DNA of 64,000 nucleotides, taken from Thermohalobaculum sp039822785 (GTDB lineage Bacteria > Pseudomonadota > Alphaproteobacteria > Rhodobacterales > Rhodobacteraceae). Both the position numbers and the translations under genes were made by a program. The DNA lies in the NCBI GenBank assembly GCA_039822785.1, contig JBCBMO010000001.1:310001-374000 (forward strand), in the 5' to 3' direction. The notes under the pieces are model-generated. The model had not been told where the DNA came from, did not search any database, and saw only the letters and a program-made list of their open reading frames with translations. Shown here piece after piece: positions 41,796 to 50,678 of the stretch. The number at the start of each line of letters is the position of its first letter. Position 1 is the first letter of the stretch.

Positions 41796-43028
41796 ATGAA
41801 GCAGGAACGGAGCGCGATCGAAGGGCCTACGGCGCCTGTGCAGCGGCCGCAGGGCCCGCGCAACAGCCTCGGGTTTGACCGCCCGCCGGCTCAGACCCGG
41901 GTCGTCGTCGCCATGTCTGGCGGCGTCGACAGCTCCGTCGTGGCGGCCATGCTGGCACGCGAGGGGTATGACGTCATCGGCATCACCCTGCAGCTCTACG
42001 ACCACGGTGCCGCAACCGCCCGGCGCGGGGCTTGCTGCGCGGGGCGCGACATCCACGATGCCCGCCGTGTCGCCGAGAGCCTGGGGATCCCCCATTACGT
42101 CCTCGACTACGAGAGCCGGTTTCGCGACAGCGTCATCGAGGATTTTGCCGACAGCTACCTGTCGGGCGAGACGCCGATTCCCTGCGTGCGCTGCAACGAA
42201 CGGGTGAAGTTCCGCGACCTGCTGGAGACCGCCCGTGATCTGGAGGCTGACTGCCTGGCCACCGGCCATTACGTGCGCCGCGTCATGGGCGCGTCCGGGC
42301 CGGAACTGCATGCGGCCGCCGATGCCACCCGCGACCAGAGTTACTTTCTGTTCGCGACCACGCCGGAACAGCTTGCCTATCTGCGCTTTCCGCTCGGTGG
42401 TCTGACCTCCAAGGCGGAGACCCGCGCGCTTGCCGCGGCGCATGGGCTGGCGGTGGCGGATAAGCCGGACAGCCAGGACATCTGCTTTGTGCCGAACGGC
42501 AATTATCGCTCGGTCATCGAGAAGCTGCGCCCAGGGGCTGCGGAGCCGGGCGAGATCGTCGATACGGCGGGCCGGGTGCTCGGCCAGCACAGCGGGGTGC
42601 TCAACTTCACGATCGGGCAGCGCCGCGGGCTTGGGCTGTCGAACGCGAACGGCGGCGATCCGCTGTATGTGATCCGCCTGGATGCCGAGGCGCGCCGGGT
42701 GGTGGTCGGGCCGCGCGCGGCGCTGGCCACGCGCCGGGTGCCGCTCGCCTCGATCAATTGGCTTGGCAACGAGGCCTTGTCGGATCTGCCGGCGGCGGGG
42801 GTGGAGCTGCGCGTCAAGGTGCGCTCGACCCGGCCGCCGGTGCCGGCGCGGTTGCTGCCGGGACCCGGGGACGCACTGCCGACCATCGAGCTCGCGGCGG
42901 CGGAGGAAGGGGTCGCACCGGGCCAGGCCTGCGTCTTCTACGCGCTGCACGGCAGCCGTGTGCTGGGTGGAGGGTGGATCGCCCGCGGGGTGGGCACGGG
43001 CGATCCAAGCGGGCGGCAGGGCGGCTGA
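41796..43028 (+). CDS. mnmA: tRNA-specific 2-thiouridylase MnmA
   Basis: MnmA makes 2-thiouridine at wobble position 34 of tRNAs for Lys, Glu and Gln. The 410-residue product has a PP-loop SGGVDSS at 41-47, the catalytic cysteine pair at about residue 130 (PIPCVRCNERVKF) and residue 230 (SQDICFVPNG), plus TGHYVR and NFTIGQRRGLGL. The first 30 residues are a variable extension, so an internal start is possible. It is divergent from sciP with only 39 bp between the annotated starts. Confidence 0.96.
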   Translation: MKQERSAIEGPTAPVQRPQGPRNSLGFDRPPAQTRVVVAMSGGVDSSVVAAMLAREGYDVIGITLQLYDHGAATARRGACCAGRDIHDARRVAESLGIPHYVLDYESRFRDSVIEDFADSYLSGETPIPCVRCNERVKFRDLLETARDLEADCLATGHYVRRVMGASGPELHAAADATRDQSYFLFATTPEQLAYLRFPLGGLTSKAETRALAAAHGLAVADKPDSQDICFVPNGNYRSVIEKLRPGAAEPGEIVDTAGRVLGQHSGVLNFTIGQRRGLGLSNANGGDPLYVIRLDAEARRVVVGPRAALATRRVPLASINWLGNEALSDLPAAGVELRVKVRSTRPPVPARLLPGPGDALPTIELAAAEEGVAPGQACVFYALHGSRVLGGGWIARGVGTGDPSGRQGG

Positions 43029-43061
43029 GGGGGAACAAGCCCCGCCTGGTCAGGTCCGGGG

Positions 43062-43940
43062 TCAGACCCGTCCCGCATTCCGTTGACTGCGCAGACGCAG
43101 TGCGGCCAGGGCGCCGATGCTGGCGAGCATCAGGGGCAGCCCGGCCGGCAGTGGGACCGCCGGCAGGCCCGGACCCGTGCCCCCGTCATCCCCACCATCG
43201 CCCGGCGCCTCACCGGTCGTGAACTCCACGATCAGCGCGGAGTTCTGGTACTGCGTTCCAGATATCTGACCGTTGAAGCCCTGGACGTAGCTTGCGCCGG
43301 TTGCGTTGTAGATTTGGCGGTCGAGGTCAGGAAGGGAAGCACCCGTCGCGACCTCGATACTGAGCATCAGACTACCGGCCGCCGGATCGTAGGTGTAGGG
43401 CACCGCAAAGTCGAAGGTGAAGCCGCCCGTGAAGGTATCGGGCGCACTACCACCGGTCGGCGCGAAGGTGACCGGCCCGCTTAGCACCGTCACCGGGTCG
43501 ATCGCGACGTTGTTGGCGAAGGTGTTGGAGAAACTGCTGCTCGTGCTGCTGGTCGCCGAGAGCGTCATCTGGCTAATCGTCAGGGTTTCGGCGGTCGTGC
43601 TCGTCACCGACGGCGCAGTGAAGAAGGTGATCCCCGTGAGGGTCACCGGTTCAGTCGCGATCAAACTGCTGTTCCAGATCAACTGGGACGTGGTCGAAAG
43701 CGCGCCGCCCGCGAAAGGATGATCCAGAAAGTTTGTGGCGGGCGAGTTCCCGGGACCCTCCACGGGCTTGATCGTCGCGCCCAGGGCGCTGCTGGCCAGC
43801 ATCGCGCCGGCCATCAAGAAGACCGCCGCAATGGCCAGCACGCGGCAGAGATCGGCAAGGTTACCGCGATAGGGCATTGGGCGTGGCGGCGGCGGTGCCC
43901 GCCGCGTGGCGGGATAGTCCAGACTACGCAAAACGGTCAT
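43062..43940 (-). CDS. Secreted Ser/Thr-rich protein with VPLPA-CTERM sorting signal
   Basis: The 292-residue product has an N-terminal export segment after a long basic leader (LCRVLAIAAVFLMAGAMLASSALGA) and a Ser/Thr-rich beta-type body. The C-terminal tripartite sorting signal is VPLPAGLPLMLASIGALAALRLRSQR: VPLPA motif, hydrophobic stretch, basic end. Such proteins are processed by an exosortase variant and exposed or anchored at the surface in Rhodobacteraceae. The start 43940 is taken because GAGGA lies close upstream. A Gly/Asp-rich linker (GDGGDDGGTGPG) precedes the signal. No exosortase gene is in this window. Confidence 0.85.
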   Translation of the reverse strand: MTVLRSLDYPATRRAPPPPRPMPYRGNLADLCRVLAIAAVFLMAGAMLASSALGATIKPVEGPGNSPATNFLDHPFAGGALSTTSQLIWNSSLIATEPVTLTGITFFTAPSVTSTTAETLTISQMTLSATSSTSSSFSNTFANNVAIDPVTVLSGPVTFAPTGGSAPDTFTGGFTFDFAVPYTYDPAAGSLMLSIEVATGASLPDLDRQIYNATGASYVQGFNGQISGTQYQNSALIVEFTTGEAPGDGGDDGGTGPGLPAVPLPAGLPLMLASIGALAALRLRSQRNAGRV

Positions 43941-44171
43941 CGTGTCCTCGATAAGTAAGCGGCGCAGCCTTGCGGGCGGCGTCAGTAACTCCACGTCCAC
44001 GAAGATGAATAAGTGAGATGAACGAAAGATTACTTTTCGGCCTTCAGCGAATACATCGAAACGATGATTGCATCCTAAAACAGTTTTGAATGACGTCGAT
44101 TGCTCAGGCCTATCGCTTGATGGGGGAACGCCGGAGGTCTAGGCCTAGGCAAAGCGATGAGGAGGCCGCCG

Positions 44172-45590
44172 ATGACCACGACGCTTGCTGCAACGACCGC
44201 CCTGCCCGCCGTGCTCGCCCGGCTCGACGAGGGGCGGGAGGCGGCACTCGCCAGGCTCTTCGACTGGCTCCGGATCCCCTCGATCTCGACCGATCCGGCC
44301 TATGCCGCCGATTGCGAGCGTGCCGCGGCCTGGCTGGCGGATGACCTGCGCGCCATGGGCTTCGACGCGAGCGCACATGAGGCCGAGGGCCATCCGATCG
44401 TCCTGGCGACCGATCACGACAGCGACGGGCCGCATGTGCTGTTCTATGGCCACTACGACGTGCAGCCGGTCGATCCTCTGGCGCTATGGCACACGCCGCC
44501 CTTCGAGCCCGCGGTCCAGACGGGGCCGGCGGGCACCCCGGTGATCCGGGGTCGCGGCACGGCCGACGACAAGGGCCAGGTGATGACCTTCGTGGAGGCC
44601 TGCCGCGCCTGGAAGGCCACGGTGGGGCGCCTGCCCTGCAAGGTCACCATCCTGGTGGAGGGTGAGGAGGAGAGCGGCGGGCGCAGCCTGCCCGGTTTCC
44701 TGGCCGCCCATGCCGAGACGCTGAGTGCAGCCGAGATCGCGCTCGTCTGCGACACGACCATGTGGGACGCCGAGACGCCGGCGATCACCACGATGCTGCG
44801 CGGCACGGTCGGCGAGGAGCTGGTGCTCCACGGCCCCTCCCGCGATCTGCACTCGGGCTTCTATGGCGGGGCGGCGGCGAACCCGATCACGGTGCTGACC
44901 CAGATCCTCGGCGCGCTGCACGACGATCAGGGGCGGGTGCAGATCGAGGGTTTCTACGACGGCGTGCCGCAGCTTGCGGCCGATCTGCGCGAGAGCTGGG
45001 CGCGACTGCCCTTCGACCCCAGCGACTTCCTGGGCGCGGTGGGGCTCTCCGACCCCTGGGGCGAGCGCGGGATGAGCTGTCTCGAGCAGACCTGGGCCCG
45101 CCCGACGGCGGAGGTGAACGGGATCACCGGCGGCTACACCGGCGAGGGCTTCAAGACTGTCATCCCGGCGGAGGCACGGGCCAAGGTCTCCTTCCGTCTT
45201 GTCGGCGAGCAGGACCCGGAGAGCGTGCGTGCTGCCTTTCGCCGCTTCGTCGAGGCGCGGCTCCCGGCGGATTGCAGCGCAACCTTCACGGCGCACACGG
45301 GCGGGCATCCCATCGTCATGGCAACCGGCGATCCGAAGTTCGAGGCCGCGCGAAGCGCGCTCAGCGAGGAATGGGAGACCGAAGCGGTCTTCATCGGCTC
45401 GGGCGGCTCGATCCCGGTGGTGGCACAGTTCAAGGCGACGCTGGGGCTCGACACGATGCTGATCGGCTTCAGCCTGGCGGATGACGCCATCCACTCGCCG
45501 AACGAGAAATACGACCTGGCGAGTTTCGAGAAGGGTGCACGGGCCTGGGCGAGGATCCTGGGTGCGATCAGTGACCCGGCCTCAGTGTGA
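44172..45590 (+). CDS. M20 family dipeptidase/metallopeptidase
   Basis: The 472-residue enzyme has the two-zinc M20 site: His in YGHYDVQPVDP, bridging Asp in GRGTADDKGQV, Glu pair in VEGEEESGGRSL, Asp in LVCDTTMW and His in DDAIHSPNEKYD. Size and motif spacing fit the dipeptidase / carnosinase-like group that cleaves short peptides in the cytoplasm. GGAGG lies 6 nt before ATG 44172. About 230 bp of A+T-richer DNA upstream separates it from the divergent surface-protein gene and likely holds both promoters. Confidence 0.93.
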   Translation: MTTTLAATTALPAVLARLDEGREAALARLFDWLRIPSISTDPAYAADCERAAAWLADDLRAMGFDASAHEAEGHPIVLATDHDSDGPHVLFYGHYDVQPVDPLALWHTPPFEPAVQTGPAGTPVIRGRGTADDKGQVMTFVEACRAWKATVGRLPCKVTILVEGEEESGGRSLPGFLAAHAETLSAAEIALVCDTTMWDAETPAITTMLRGTVGEELVLHGPSRDLHSGFYGGAAANPITVLTQILGALHDDQGRVQIEGFYDGVPQLAADLRESWARLPFDPSDFLGAVGLSDPWGERGMSCLEQTWARPTAEVNGITGGYTGEGFKTVIPAEARAKVSFRLVGEQDPESVRAAFRRFVEARLPADCSATFTAHTGGHPIVMATGDPKFEAARSALSEEWETEAVFIGSGGSIPVVAQFKATLGLDTMLIGFSLADDAIHSPNEKYDLASFEKGARAWARILGAISDPASV

Positions 45591-45650
45591 CCATGGGCGG
45601 TCCAACGGTCGGCGTCGCCGCCCTGCGGTCAATGCAGGGCGGCTCTATGG

Positions 45651-45776
45651 TCAGCTCGTCTGACCGTCGGTGGTCGTCCGTTCGGTCGTCGTGGAGTAGT
45701 TGCAGCCCGCCGCCATGGCAGGTGCCGCGAAGCTCATCACGGCCAGGGCGAAGAGCGGCAGAAGCAGAAAACGCAT
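45651..45776 (-). CDS. Tiny secreted peptide (41 aa)
   Basis: This small frame (start ATG 45776, stop TGA 45651) encodes a near-ideal signal peptide, MRFLLLPLFALAVMSF followed by AAPAMAA, and then only about 18 mature residues (GCNYSTTTERTTTDGQTS) with a single cysteine right after the cleavage site. The Ala-Ala-Gly-Cys end also resembles a lipobox, so it could be a mini-lipoprotein. GAGGAG lies upstream. Its neighbours (peptidase, asparaginase) give no clue. I do not recognise it. Confidence 0.6.
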   Translation of the reverse strand: MRFLLLPLFALAVMSFAAPAMAAGCNYSTTTERTTTDGQTS

Positions 45777-45848
45777 CGTCGGTATCTCCTCTTTGGTTCG
45801 ACTATCCGAAAACAGTAGCATCGATCGCCGACTTTCAAAGCGTGAACC

Positions 45849-46919
45849 GTGCCTGACCCGGTACAGATCGTCTATTGCGGCGGCACGATCGGGTCCGACG
45901 GCACACCGCTCGCTCCCCTGCCGGCCGGTGTTTTCACTTCGCGGTTTCAGGCGGCGGTCGCGGCAGGGGCGCTGGGATCGGGCCCCCTGCCCCCGATCCG
46001 ATGGCGCGGTCTCGAGCCTCCTATCGATTCGACCGACGCTGTGCCGGCGGATTGGGCCCGGATCGCCCTTGCGGTGATCGAGGGCGCCCAGGAGGGGGAG
46101 CGGGCTGCCGGCAGCATCGTGCTCCACGGCACCGACACACTGGCCAACAGCGCCGCAGCACTGGCCCTGCTGACGACCCTGTGGGAGGCTGGGGCGCCCT
46201 CGGCAGTGCTCGCCGCACCTGTCGTGGTGACGGGCTCGATGCGGCCGATGTTCGAGGGGGCGGGTTTGCGCCCCGGCACCGACGCGCCCGGCAACCTCGC
46301 GACGGCCTTCGATGCGGTGGCCGACGGTGCGCCGGGGGTGTGGGTCGCCTTCGCCGGCGCGACGATGCCCGGCGATCATGTCCTCAAGGTCGACACCCGG
46401 GCCGATGCCGCCTTCGCCATCCCCACGCCCCACTCCGCGCCGGCGGAGACGAAGAGCCACGCCGACCCGGCGGCGCTGCTGGTTCAATTGACCCGTCTGT
46501 CCCCGCATCTGGGCGCCAAGGCAGTGCCGATCTTCGCACCCCAGCCCGAAAGCGGCGCGGCCCAGGCCGCCGTTCTGACAGGTCTCGTCAACGGACTGAG
46601 GGAGCGGTTGGGCGGGCTGATCCTGGCGGGCTTTGGGCAAGGCAACCTGCCGGCCGCCGAGGACCTGGCGCCGATCCTCTCGAACCTCGCCCAGCGCGGC
46701 GTGCCTGTGGTCATCAGCACCCAGGTCCCCGCAGGCGGCGTCGCGTCGGAGGCCTATGCCGCCGGCGCCTGGCTCGCCGACTGCGGCGTCATCGTCGGCG
46801 GGTGCCGGACCCTGCCCGCGATCCATGCGACGGTTCACGTCGCCCTCGCACTTGCGGCTGCCGAGGGATGGGATCGCGATCAGACCACGCGCCTCATCAG
46901 CCGCGAAATGGCGCGCTAG
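45849..46919 (+). CDS. Asparaginase domain protein
   Basis: The 356-residue product has the two catalytic threonine motifs of bacterial asparaginases: YCGGTIGSDGTP near the N-terminus and LHGTDTLANSAAAL in the middle. The LGGLILAGFGQGNLP segment of the C-terminal domain is also present. There is no signal peptide, so it would act in the cytoplasm, turning asparagine into aspartate and ammonia. Its substrate could also be another amide. Its TAG overlaps the end of the convergent 90-residue gene by 4 bp. Confidence 0.9.
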   Translation: MPDPVQIVYCGGTIGSDGTPLAPLPAGVFTSRFQAAVAAGALGSGPLPPIRWRGLEPPIDSTDAVPADWARIALAVIEGAQEGERAAGSIVLHGTDTLANSAAALALLTTLWEAGAPSAVLAAPVVVTGSMRPMFEGAGLRPGTDAPGNLATAFDAVADGAPGVWVAFAGATMPGDHVLKVDTRADAAFAIPTPHSAPAETKSHADPAALLVQLTRLSPHLGAKAVPIFAPQPESGAAQAAVLTGLVNGLRERLGGLILAGFGQGNLPAAEDLAPILSNLAQRGVPVVISTQVPAGGVASEAYAAGAWLADCGVIVGGCRTLPAIHATVHVALALAAAEGWDRDQTTRLISREMAR

Positions 46920-47188
46920 GGGCGGCTCCGGCGCCCGGCGGCACCACCGCGGCGCCCGCCCGGCTCGCGCGTCGCCGCATCGAGCAACAGGACGGTCATC
47001 GGATGCCCCTCCGGCGCGGCATAGGCCGTGCGCAGCACCGCCGCCGCTTCGCCCGGATCGACGTCCGCCGCCAGCCCGATCGCCCAGTCGAAGAAGATCG
47101 ACCGGCAATCCTCCGGCCCGATGCCCTCGATGGCGAAGGCCTCCCGGATCAGACCGCGCGGGTCGAGAGGATGGCTACCGGGTTTCAT
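46916..47188 (-). CDS. Hypothetical small protein cotranscribed with an aldolase
   Basis: The 90-residue product (MKPGSHPLDPRGLIREAFAIEGIGPEDCRSIFFDWAI) is hydrophilic, with an Arg/Gly-rich tail. I do not recognise the family. Its start overlaps the stop of the upstream aldolase gene by 4 bp (ATGA), a strong sign of coupled translation. Residues such as GIGPEDCRSIFFDWAIGL look constrained, and the tail does not. Function unknown. Confidence 0.75.
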   Translation of the reverse strand: MKPGSHPLDPRGLIREAFAIEGIGPEDCRSIFFDWAIGLAADVDPGEAAAVLRTAYAAPEGHPMTVLLLDAATREPGGRRGGAAGRRSRP

Positions 47189-47958
47189 CGCGTCGCCTCC
47201 AAAGCAGCGGTTGCTGCAGCGACGGTATCGGCGATGGCACGCACGTCCGACGCGATGGCGACCAAATCGGCCCCGGCAGCGGCGAGGCTCGCGATATCCG
47301 CCCCCGGCCAGGGGAACACGCCGGCGATCTTGCCGTGCTCATGCGCGGCCTCCACGATCTCCGCCAGGACCGCCACGAGCACATCCGTGTCCGCCGCCGG
47401 ATCCAGCCCGGCGGAGGCGGCATAGTCGTAAGGCCCGAAGAACAGCATATCGACGGTGCCGACCTCTGCGATCCGGTTCACGGCCGTCAGGCCTGCCACG
47501 CTCTCGATCTGCACCGCGACCAGCGCCCGGTCGTTCCAGGCGGTCTTGTAATCTGCCTCGGTCCCGAACCCCGCGGCGCGCACCACGCCCAAGGCCGAGC
47601 CCCGGGTGCCCGCCGGCGGGAAGAGCGCCGAGGACGCGGCGGCCCGCGCCGCCTCCGCGCTCTCGATCTGGGGAAACAGGATGCCGTCGGCACCCGCATC
47701 GAGCGCCCGCTTCACGGTGCCATGGCTAAGGTCGCCGACCCGGACCAGCGAGGCACAGCCGCCCACCGCCAGCCCACGCAGCATGTCGGGCATGCGCAGG
47801 GCCGTCGCCTCGCCGTGTTCGCCATCGATCACCGCCATGCGCGCGCCGCTGAGGCTGGTGATCTCCGCCGCCGTGGCCGAGCCCAGGCCGAGCCACACGC
47901 AGCCCACCGGCACCGGCCCCGCCAGCCGCTCGAGCTTCTCGCGCGCGAGGAAGGGCAT
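47185..47958 (-). CDS. HpcH/HpaI aldolase/citrate lyase family protein
   Basis: The 257-residue product is a class II, metal-dependent pyruvate aldolase of the HpaI type: WLGLGSATAAEI, AVIDGEHGEA, LVRVGDLSHGTVKRALDAGADGILFPQIESAEAA, VAVQIES with the metal-binding Glu, and MLFFGPYDYAASAG. The related enzymes cleave 4-hydroxy-2-oxo acids to pyruvate and an aldehyde. The substrate here is unknown. It lies 5 bp after yebC and overlaps the small 90-residue gene, forming a yebC-aldolase-small-gene operon. Confidence 0.9.
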   Translation of the reverse strand: MPFLAREKLERLAGPVPVGCVWLGLGSATAAEITSLSGARMAVIDGEHGEATALRMPDMLRGLAVGGCASLVRVGDLSHGTVKRALDAGADGILFPQIESAEAARAAASSALFPPAGTRGSALGVVRAAGFGTEADYKTAWNDRALVAVQIESVAGLTAVNRIAEVGTVDMLFFGPYDYAASAGLDPAADTDVLVAVLAEIVEAAHEHGKIAGVFPWPGADIASLAAAGADLVAIASDVRAIADTVAAATAALEATR

Positions 47959-47962
47959 CCCC

Positions 47963-48709
47963 TCAGGCGCTCAGCTTGGCCATGACCTCGTCGGACATGT
48001 CGAAATTGGCCGTCACGCTCTGGACGTCGTCGTCGTCCTCCAGCGTGTTGATGAGCTTGAGCAGCGTGGCGCCTGCGTCCTCGTCGACCTCGGTCAGGGT
48101 CTGGGGCTTCCACACCAGCTTGGTGCTCTCGGCCTCGCCCAGGGCAGCCTCCAGCGCCGTCGAGACATCGTTCAGATCGGCCTGCTCGGTCCAGATGACG
48201 TGGCCGTCCTCGGCGCTCTCCACGTCCTCGGCGCCCGCTTCGATGGCGGCCTCCAGCACGGCCTCGGCGTCGCCGATGTCCGCGGGGTACAGGATCTGGC
48301 CCTTGCGATCGAACATGAAGCTGACCGCCCCGGTCTCCGCCATGTTCCCCCCGTTCTTGGAGAAGTAGGAGCGGACATTGCCGGCGGTGCGGTTGCGGTT
48401 GTCGGTCATCACCTCGACGATCATCGCCACGCCGCCGGGGCCGTAGCCCTCGTAGCGGATCTCGTCATAGTTATCGGCGTCGCCGCCCTGAGACTTCTTG
48501 ATCGCGCGGTCGATGACGTCCTTGGGGACCGAGTTCGACTTGGCCTCCTTCACCGCCAGGCGCAGGCGCGGGTTCTTGTCGGGATCCGGATCGCCCATCT
48601 TCGCGGCGACGGTGATCTCCTTGGCTAGCTTGGAGAAGAGCTTAGAGCGCGCCGCATCCTGGCGCCCCTTGCGATGCTGGATGTTGGCCCATTTGGAGTG
48701 TCCGGCCAT
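47963..48709 (-). CDS. YebC/PmpR (TACO1) family protein
   Basis: The 248-residue product carries the family signature MAGHSKWANIQHRKGRQDAARSKLFSKLAKEI and later YEGYGPGGVAMIVEVMTDNRNRT. YebC-family proteins are described as transcriptional regulators or, more recently, as translation factors that help with difficult motifs such as polyproline. A long Arg-rich extension upstream of the MAGHSK start is rejected. It heads the operon with the HpaI-type aldolase. Confidence 0.96.
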   Translation of the reverse strand: MAGHSKWANIQHRKGRQDAARSKLFSKLAKEITVAAKMGDPDPDKNPRLRLAVKEAKSNSVPKDVIDRAIKKSQGGDADNYDEIRYEGYGPGGVAMIVEVMTDNRNRTAGNVRSYFSKNGGNMAETGAVSFMFDRKGQILYPADIGDAEAVLEAAIEAGAEDVESAEDGHVIWTEQADLNDVSTALEAALGEAESTKLVWKPQTLTEVDEDAGATLLKLINTLEDDDDVQSVTANFDMSDEVMAKLSA

Positions 48710-48924
48710 GGAAGCCCCGTGACGTTGCTGCGCCTGTTTTGTGTCTATACGAACCCGCGCGCAGGCCGACAAGCATGGGCCGTCGGGTGGCCCGCCGCCC
48801 CTGGCCTCGCCCCTGCCCCGCCTTTGCCCGCCTTTGCCCCTGGCGGTGCCCCATGGCGATGGCTTGCCCCTACGCCGCCCGCGTGGCACCCCTTTGCCGC
48901 GACGCAACCGAGCGGGAGGCTGGG

Positions 48925-49437
48925 ATGGCCGAAGGCATGAATCCGGCAGCAGGCGAGCATCTGCCCCATTTCATCACCCCGCCGGGGGAGGTCGACCAGC
49001 TCTTCGTCATCATGGCCGTCTCGGTCGTGCTCGCCATCGTCGGCATGGGGGTGCTGTACTTCAGGCTCCATGCCCTGCCCGAGCAGATGGCGCATAAGGC
49101 CGAGAGCACGCAGTTACAGCTGATCGGGGTGCTCGCGATCCTGGCGCTGTTCACCCACAACAACCTGTTCTGGGTCGCCGCCCTGGTTCTGGCGGCTGTG
49201 AAGTTGCCGGATATCTCGGGGCCCTTGGGGGCCATCGCCTCGGCGCTCTCCTCCATGTCCGGCCGCCGAGCCGAGGGCGCGGAGGCGCAAGTGCCCGCCG
49301 AGCCCGCGCCGGTGCCCCCAGCAGCGGAGCGATCGGCGGAACCTAGGCCCGTGCCAGAGCCCGTGCCTGAGCCCGTTCCAGAGCCCGTGGCGCCGCCTGC
49401 TCCGCAACCCATGGCGCAGGGGGGCGGCCATGTTTGA
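48925..49437 (+). CDS. Inner-membrane protein paired with an HlyD-type protein
   Basis: The 170-residue product has two membrane regions (LFVIMAVSVVLAIVGMGVLYF and LIGVLAILALFTHNNLFWVAALVLAAV) and a disordered tail with a VPEP repeat (PEPVPEPVPEP). The start at 48925 has GGAGG 5-6 nt upstream. Its end overlaps the HlyD gene by 8 bp. The arrangement recalls the E. coli YiaW-YiaV pair, a small membrane protein with a periplasmic adaptor; this is analogy only. Function unknown. Confidence 0.8.
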   Translation: MAEGMNPAAGEHLPHFITPPGEVDQLFVIMAVSVVLAIVGMGVLYFRLHALPEQMAHKAESTQLQLIGVLAILALFTHNNLFWVAALVLAAVKLPDISGPLGAIASALSSMSGRRAEGAEAQVPAEPAPVPPAAERSAEPRPVPEPVPEPVPEPVAPPAPQPMAQGGGHV

Positions 49438-50662
49438 GACGCTGCTCTGCTCGCTGGTCACGATCCTGCCGGACTACCTCTACCGCACGCGGGTGCAGGG
49501 GAAGGCCCTGGGCGTCGACATCACCTTCTTCTCGATCTGGTACGAGCTGCGTTGGGGGATCACTGCCTGCGCCGTTCTCACGATCTCGCTCATCACGACG
49601 ATCTTCTACTACCACCCCTCCACCACCGCGGTGACCTCCTTCTTCCGCACCGTCACGATCCTCCCGGAGGCGGGCGGCCGTGTGGCCGAGATTAAGGTGA
49701 GGACCGGCGATCTGGTAGAGGCGGGGCAGCCGCTCTTCACCCTCGATGCCTCGGCGCAGGAAAGCGCTGCGGAAACGGCGCGCCGGCGCATCGCCGAGGT
49801 CGAGGCAGCCCTGGCGGTGGCAGAGGACCAGCTCGCGGCGGCCGAGGGCACGGTTCGCCAGGCGGAGGGATCGCTCGACCAGGCCCGCACGGAGCTTGAG
49901 CGCAAGCAGACCCTGGCCGAGCGGAGCCCGGACGTGGTGGCCGGTCAGGAACTCGACCGCCTGATCAACCTGGTCGAGAGCCGGACGGGCGCGCTGCGCG
50001 CCGCCTCCGCCTCCCGCGACGCGGTGCAGACCGAGATCGACACCCTGCTGCCCGCCCAGCGCGCGAGCGCGGAGGCCGCCTTGGCCGAAGCCGAGGTCGC
50101 GCTCTCCAAGACCGTCGTGCGCGCGGGGATCAGTGGCCGGGTCGAGCAGTTCCAACTTCGCGAGGGCGATTTCGTCAGCCCCGTCCTGCGCCCCGCCGGC
50201 CTGTTGGTGCCGGAGGATCACCTGGACGGGATCTTCACCGCGGGCTTCGGCCAGATCAGCGCGCAGGTGCTGGAGCCGGGGATGGTGGCGGAGATCACCT
50301 GCGCCTCAATGCCCTTTACGGTGGTGCCCATGGTGGTGGTCAGCAAGCAGGATGTCCTTGCGTCAGGCCAGTTCCGCCCGACCGACCAGCTTCGCGATGT
50401 GCAGGAGGTCGTGCGCCCCGGCACCGTCATGGTGACGATGGAGCCGCTCTTCGAGGGCGGCACCAGCGGCATCCCGGCGGGCAGCACCTGCATCGCCAAT
50501 GCCTATACCAACTTCGGCGATCAGCTCGAGAACGGCGATTTGAGCACCGCTCAATTCGTCTTCTATCACGTGGTCGACACCGTGGGCGTGGTTCACGCCG
50601 CCATGCTGCGCATCCAGGCCATCATGCTGCCGGTCCGCACCCTCGTCCTCTCAGGTCACTAG
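49430..50662 (+). CDS. HlyD family periplasmic adaptor protein
   Basis: The 410-residue product has an N-terminal membrane anchor (ITACAVLTISLITTIFYY, about residues 44-61), a biotinyl-lipoyl domain split around a coiled coil (FRTVTILPEAGGRVAEIKVRTGDLVEAGQPLFTLD, then helices to about residue 220) and the second lipoyl half (SKTVVRAGISGRVEQFQLREGDFV). Such adaptors link an inner-membrane pump to an outer-membrane channel or act in lipid or drug export. No ABC or RND partner is adjacent; its only partner is the overlapping small membrane protein. Confidence 0.9.
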   Translation: MFETLLCSLVTILPDYLYRTRVQGKALGVDITFFSIWYELRWGITACAVLTISLITTIFYYHPSTTAVTSFFRTVTILPEAGGRVAEIKVRTGDLVEAGQPLFTLDASAQESAAETARRRIAEVEAALAVAEDQLAAAEGTVRQAEGSLDQARTELERKQTLAERSPDVVAGQELDRLINLVESRTGALRAASASRDAVQTEIDTLLPAQRASAEAALAEAEVALSKTVVRAGISGRVEQFQLREGDFVSPVLRPAGLLVPEDHLDGIFTAGFGQISAQVLEPGMVAEITCASMPFTVVPMVVVSKQDVLASGQFRPTDQLRDVQEVVRPGTVMVTMEPLFEGGTSGIPAGSTCIANAYTNFGDQLENGDLSTAQFVFYHVVDTVGVVHAAMLRIQAIMLPVRTLVLSGH

Positions 50663-50678
50663 CGGGGCCGACGGCGCC

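Noticed and set aside
41757..42950. Extension of the SciP frame across mnmA to give a 496-residue protein
   Set aside because: The extra part is antisense to a well-supported mnmA; only the last 90-98 codons match the DUF1153 family.
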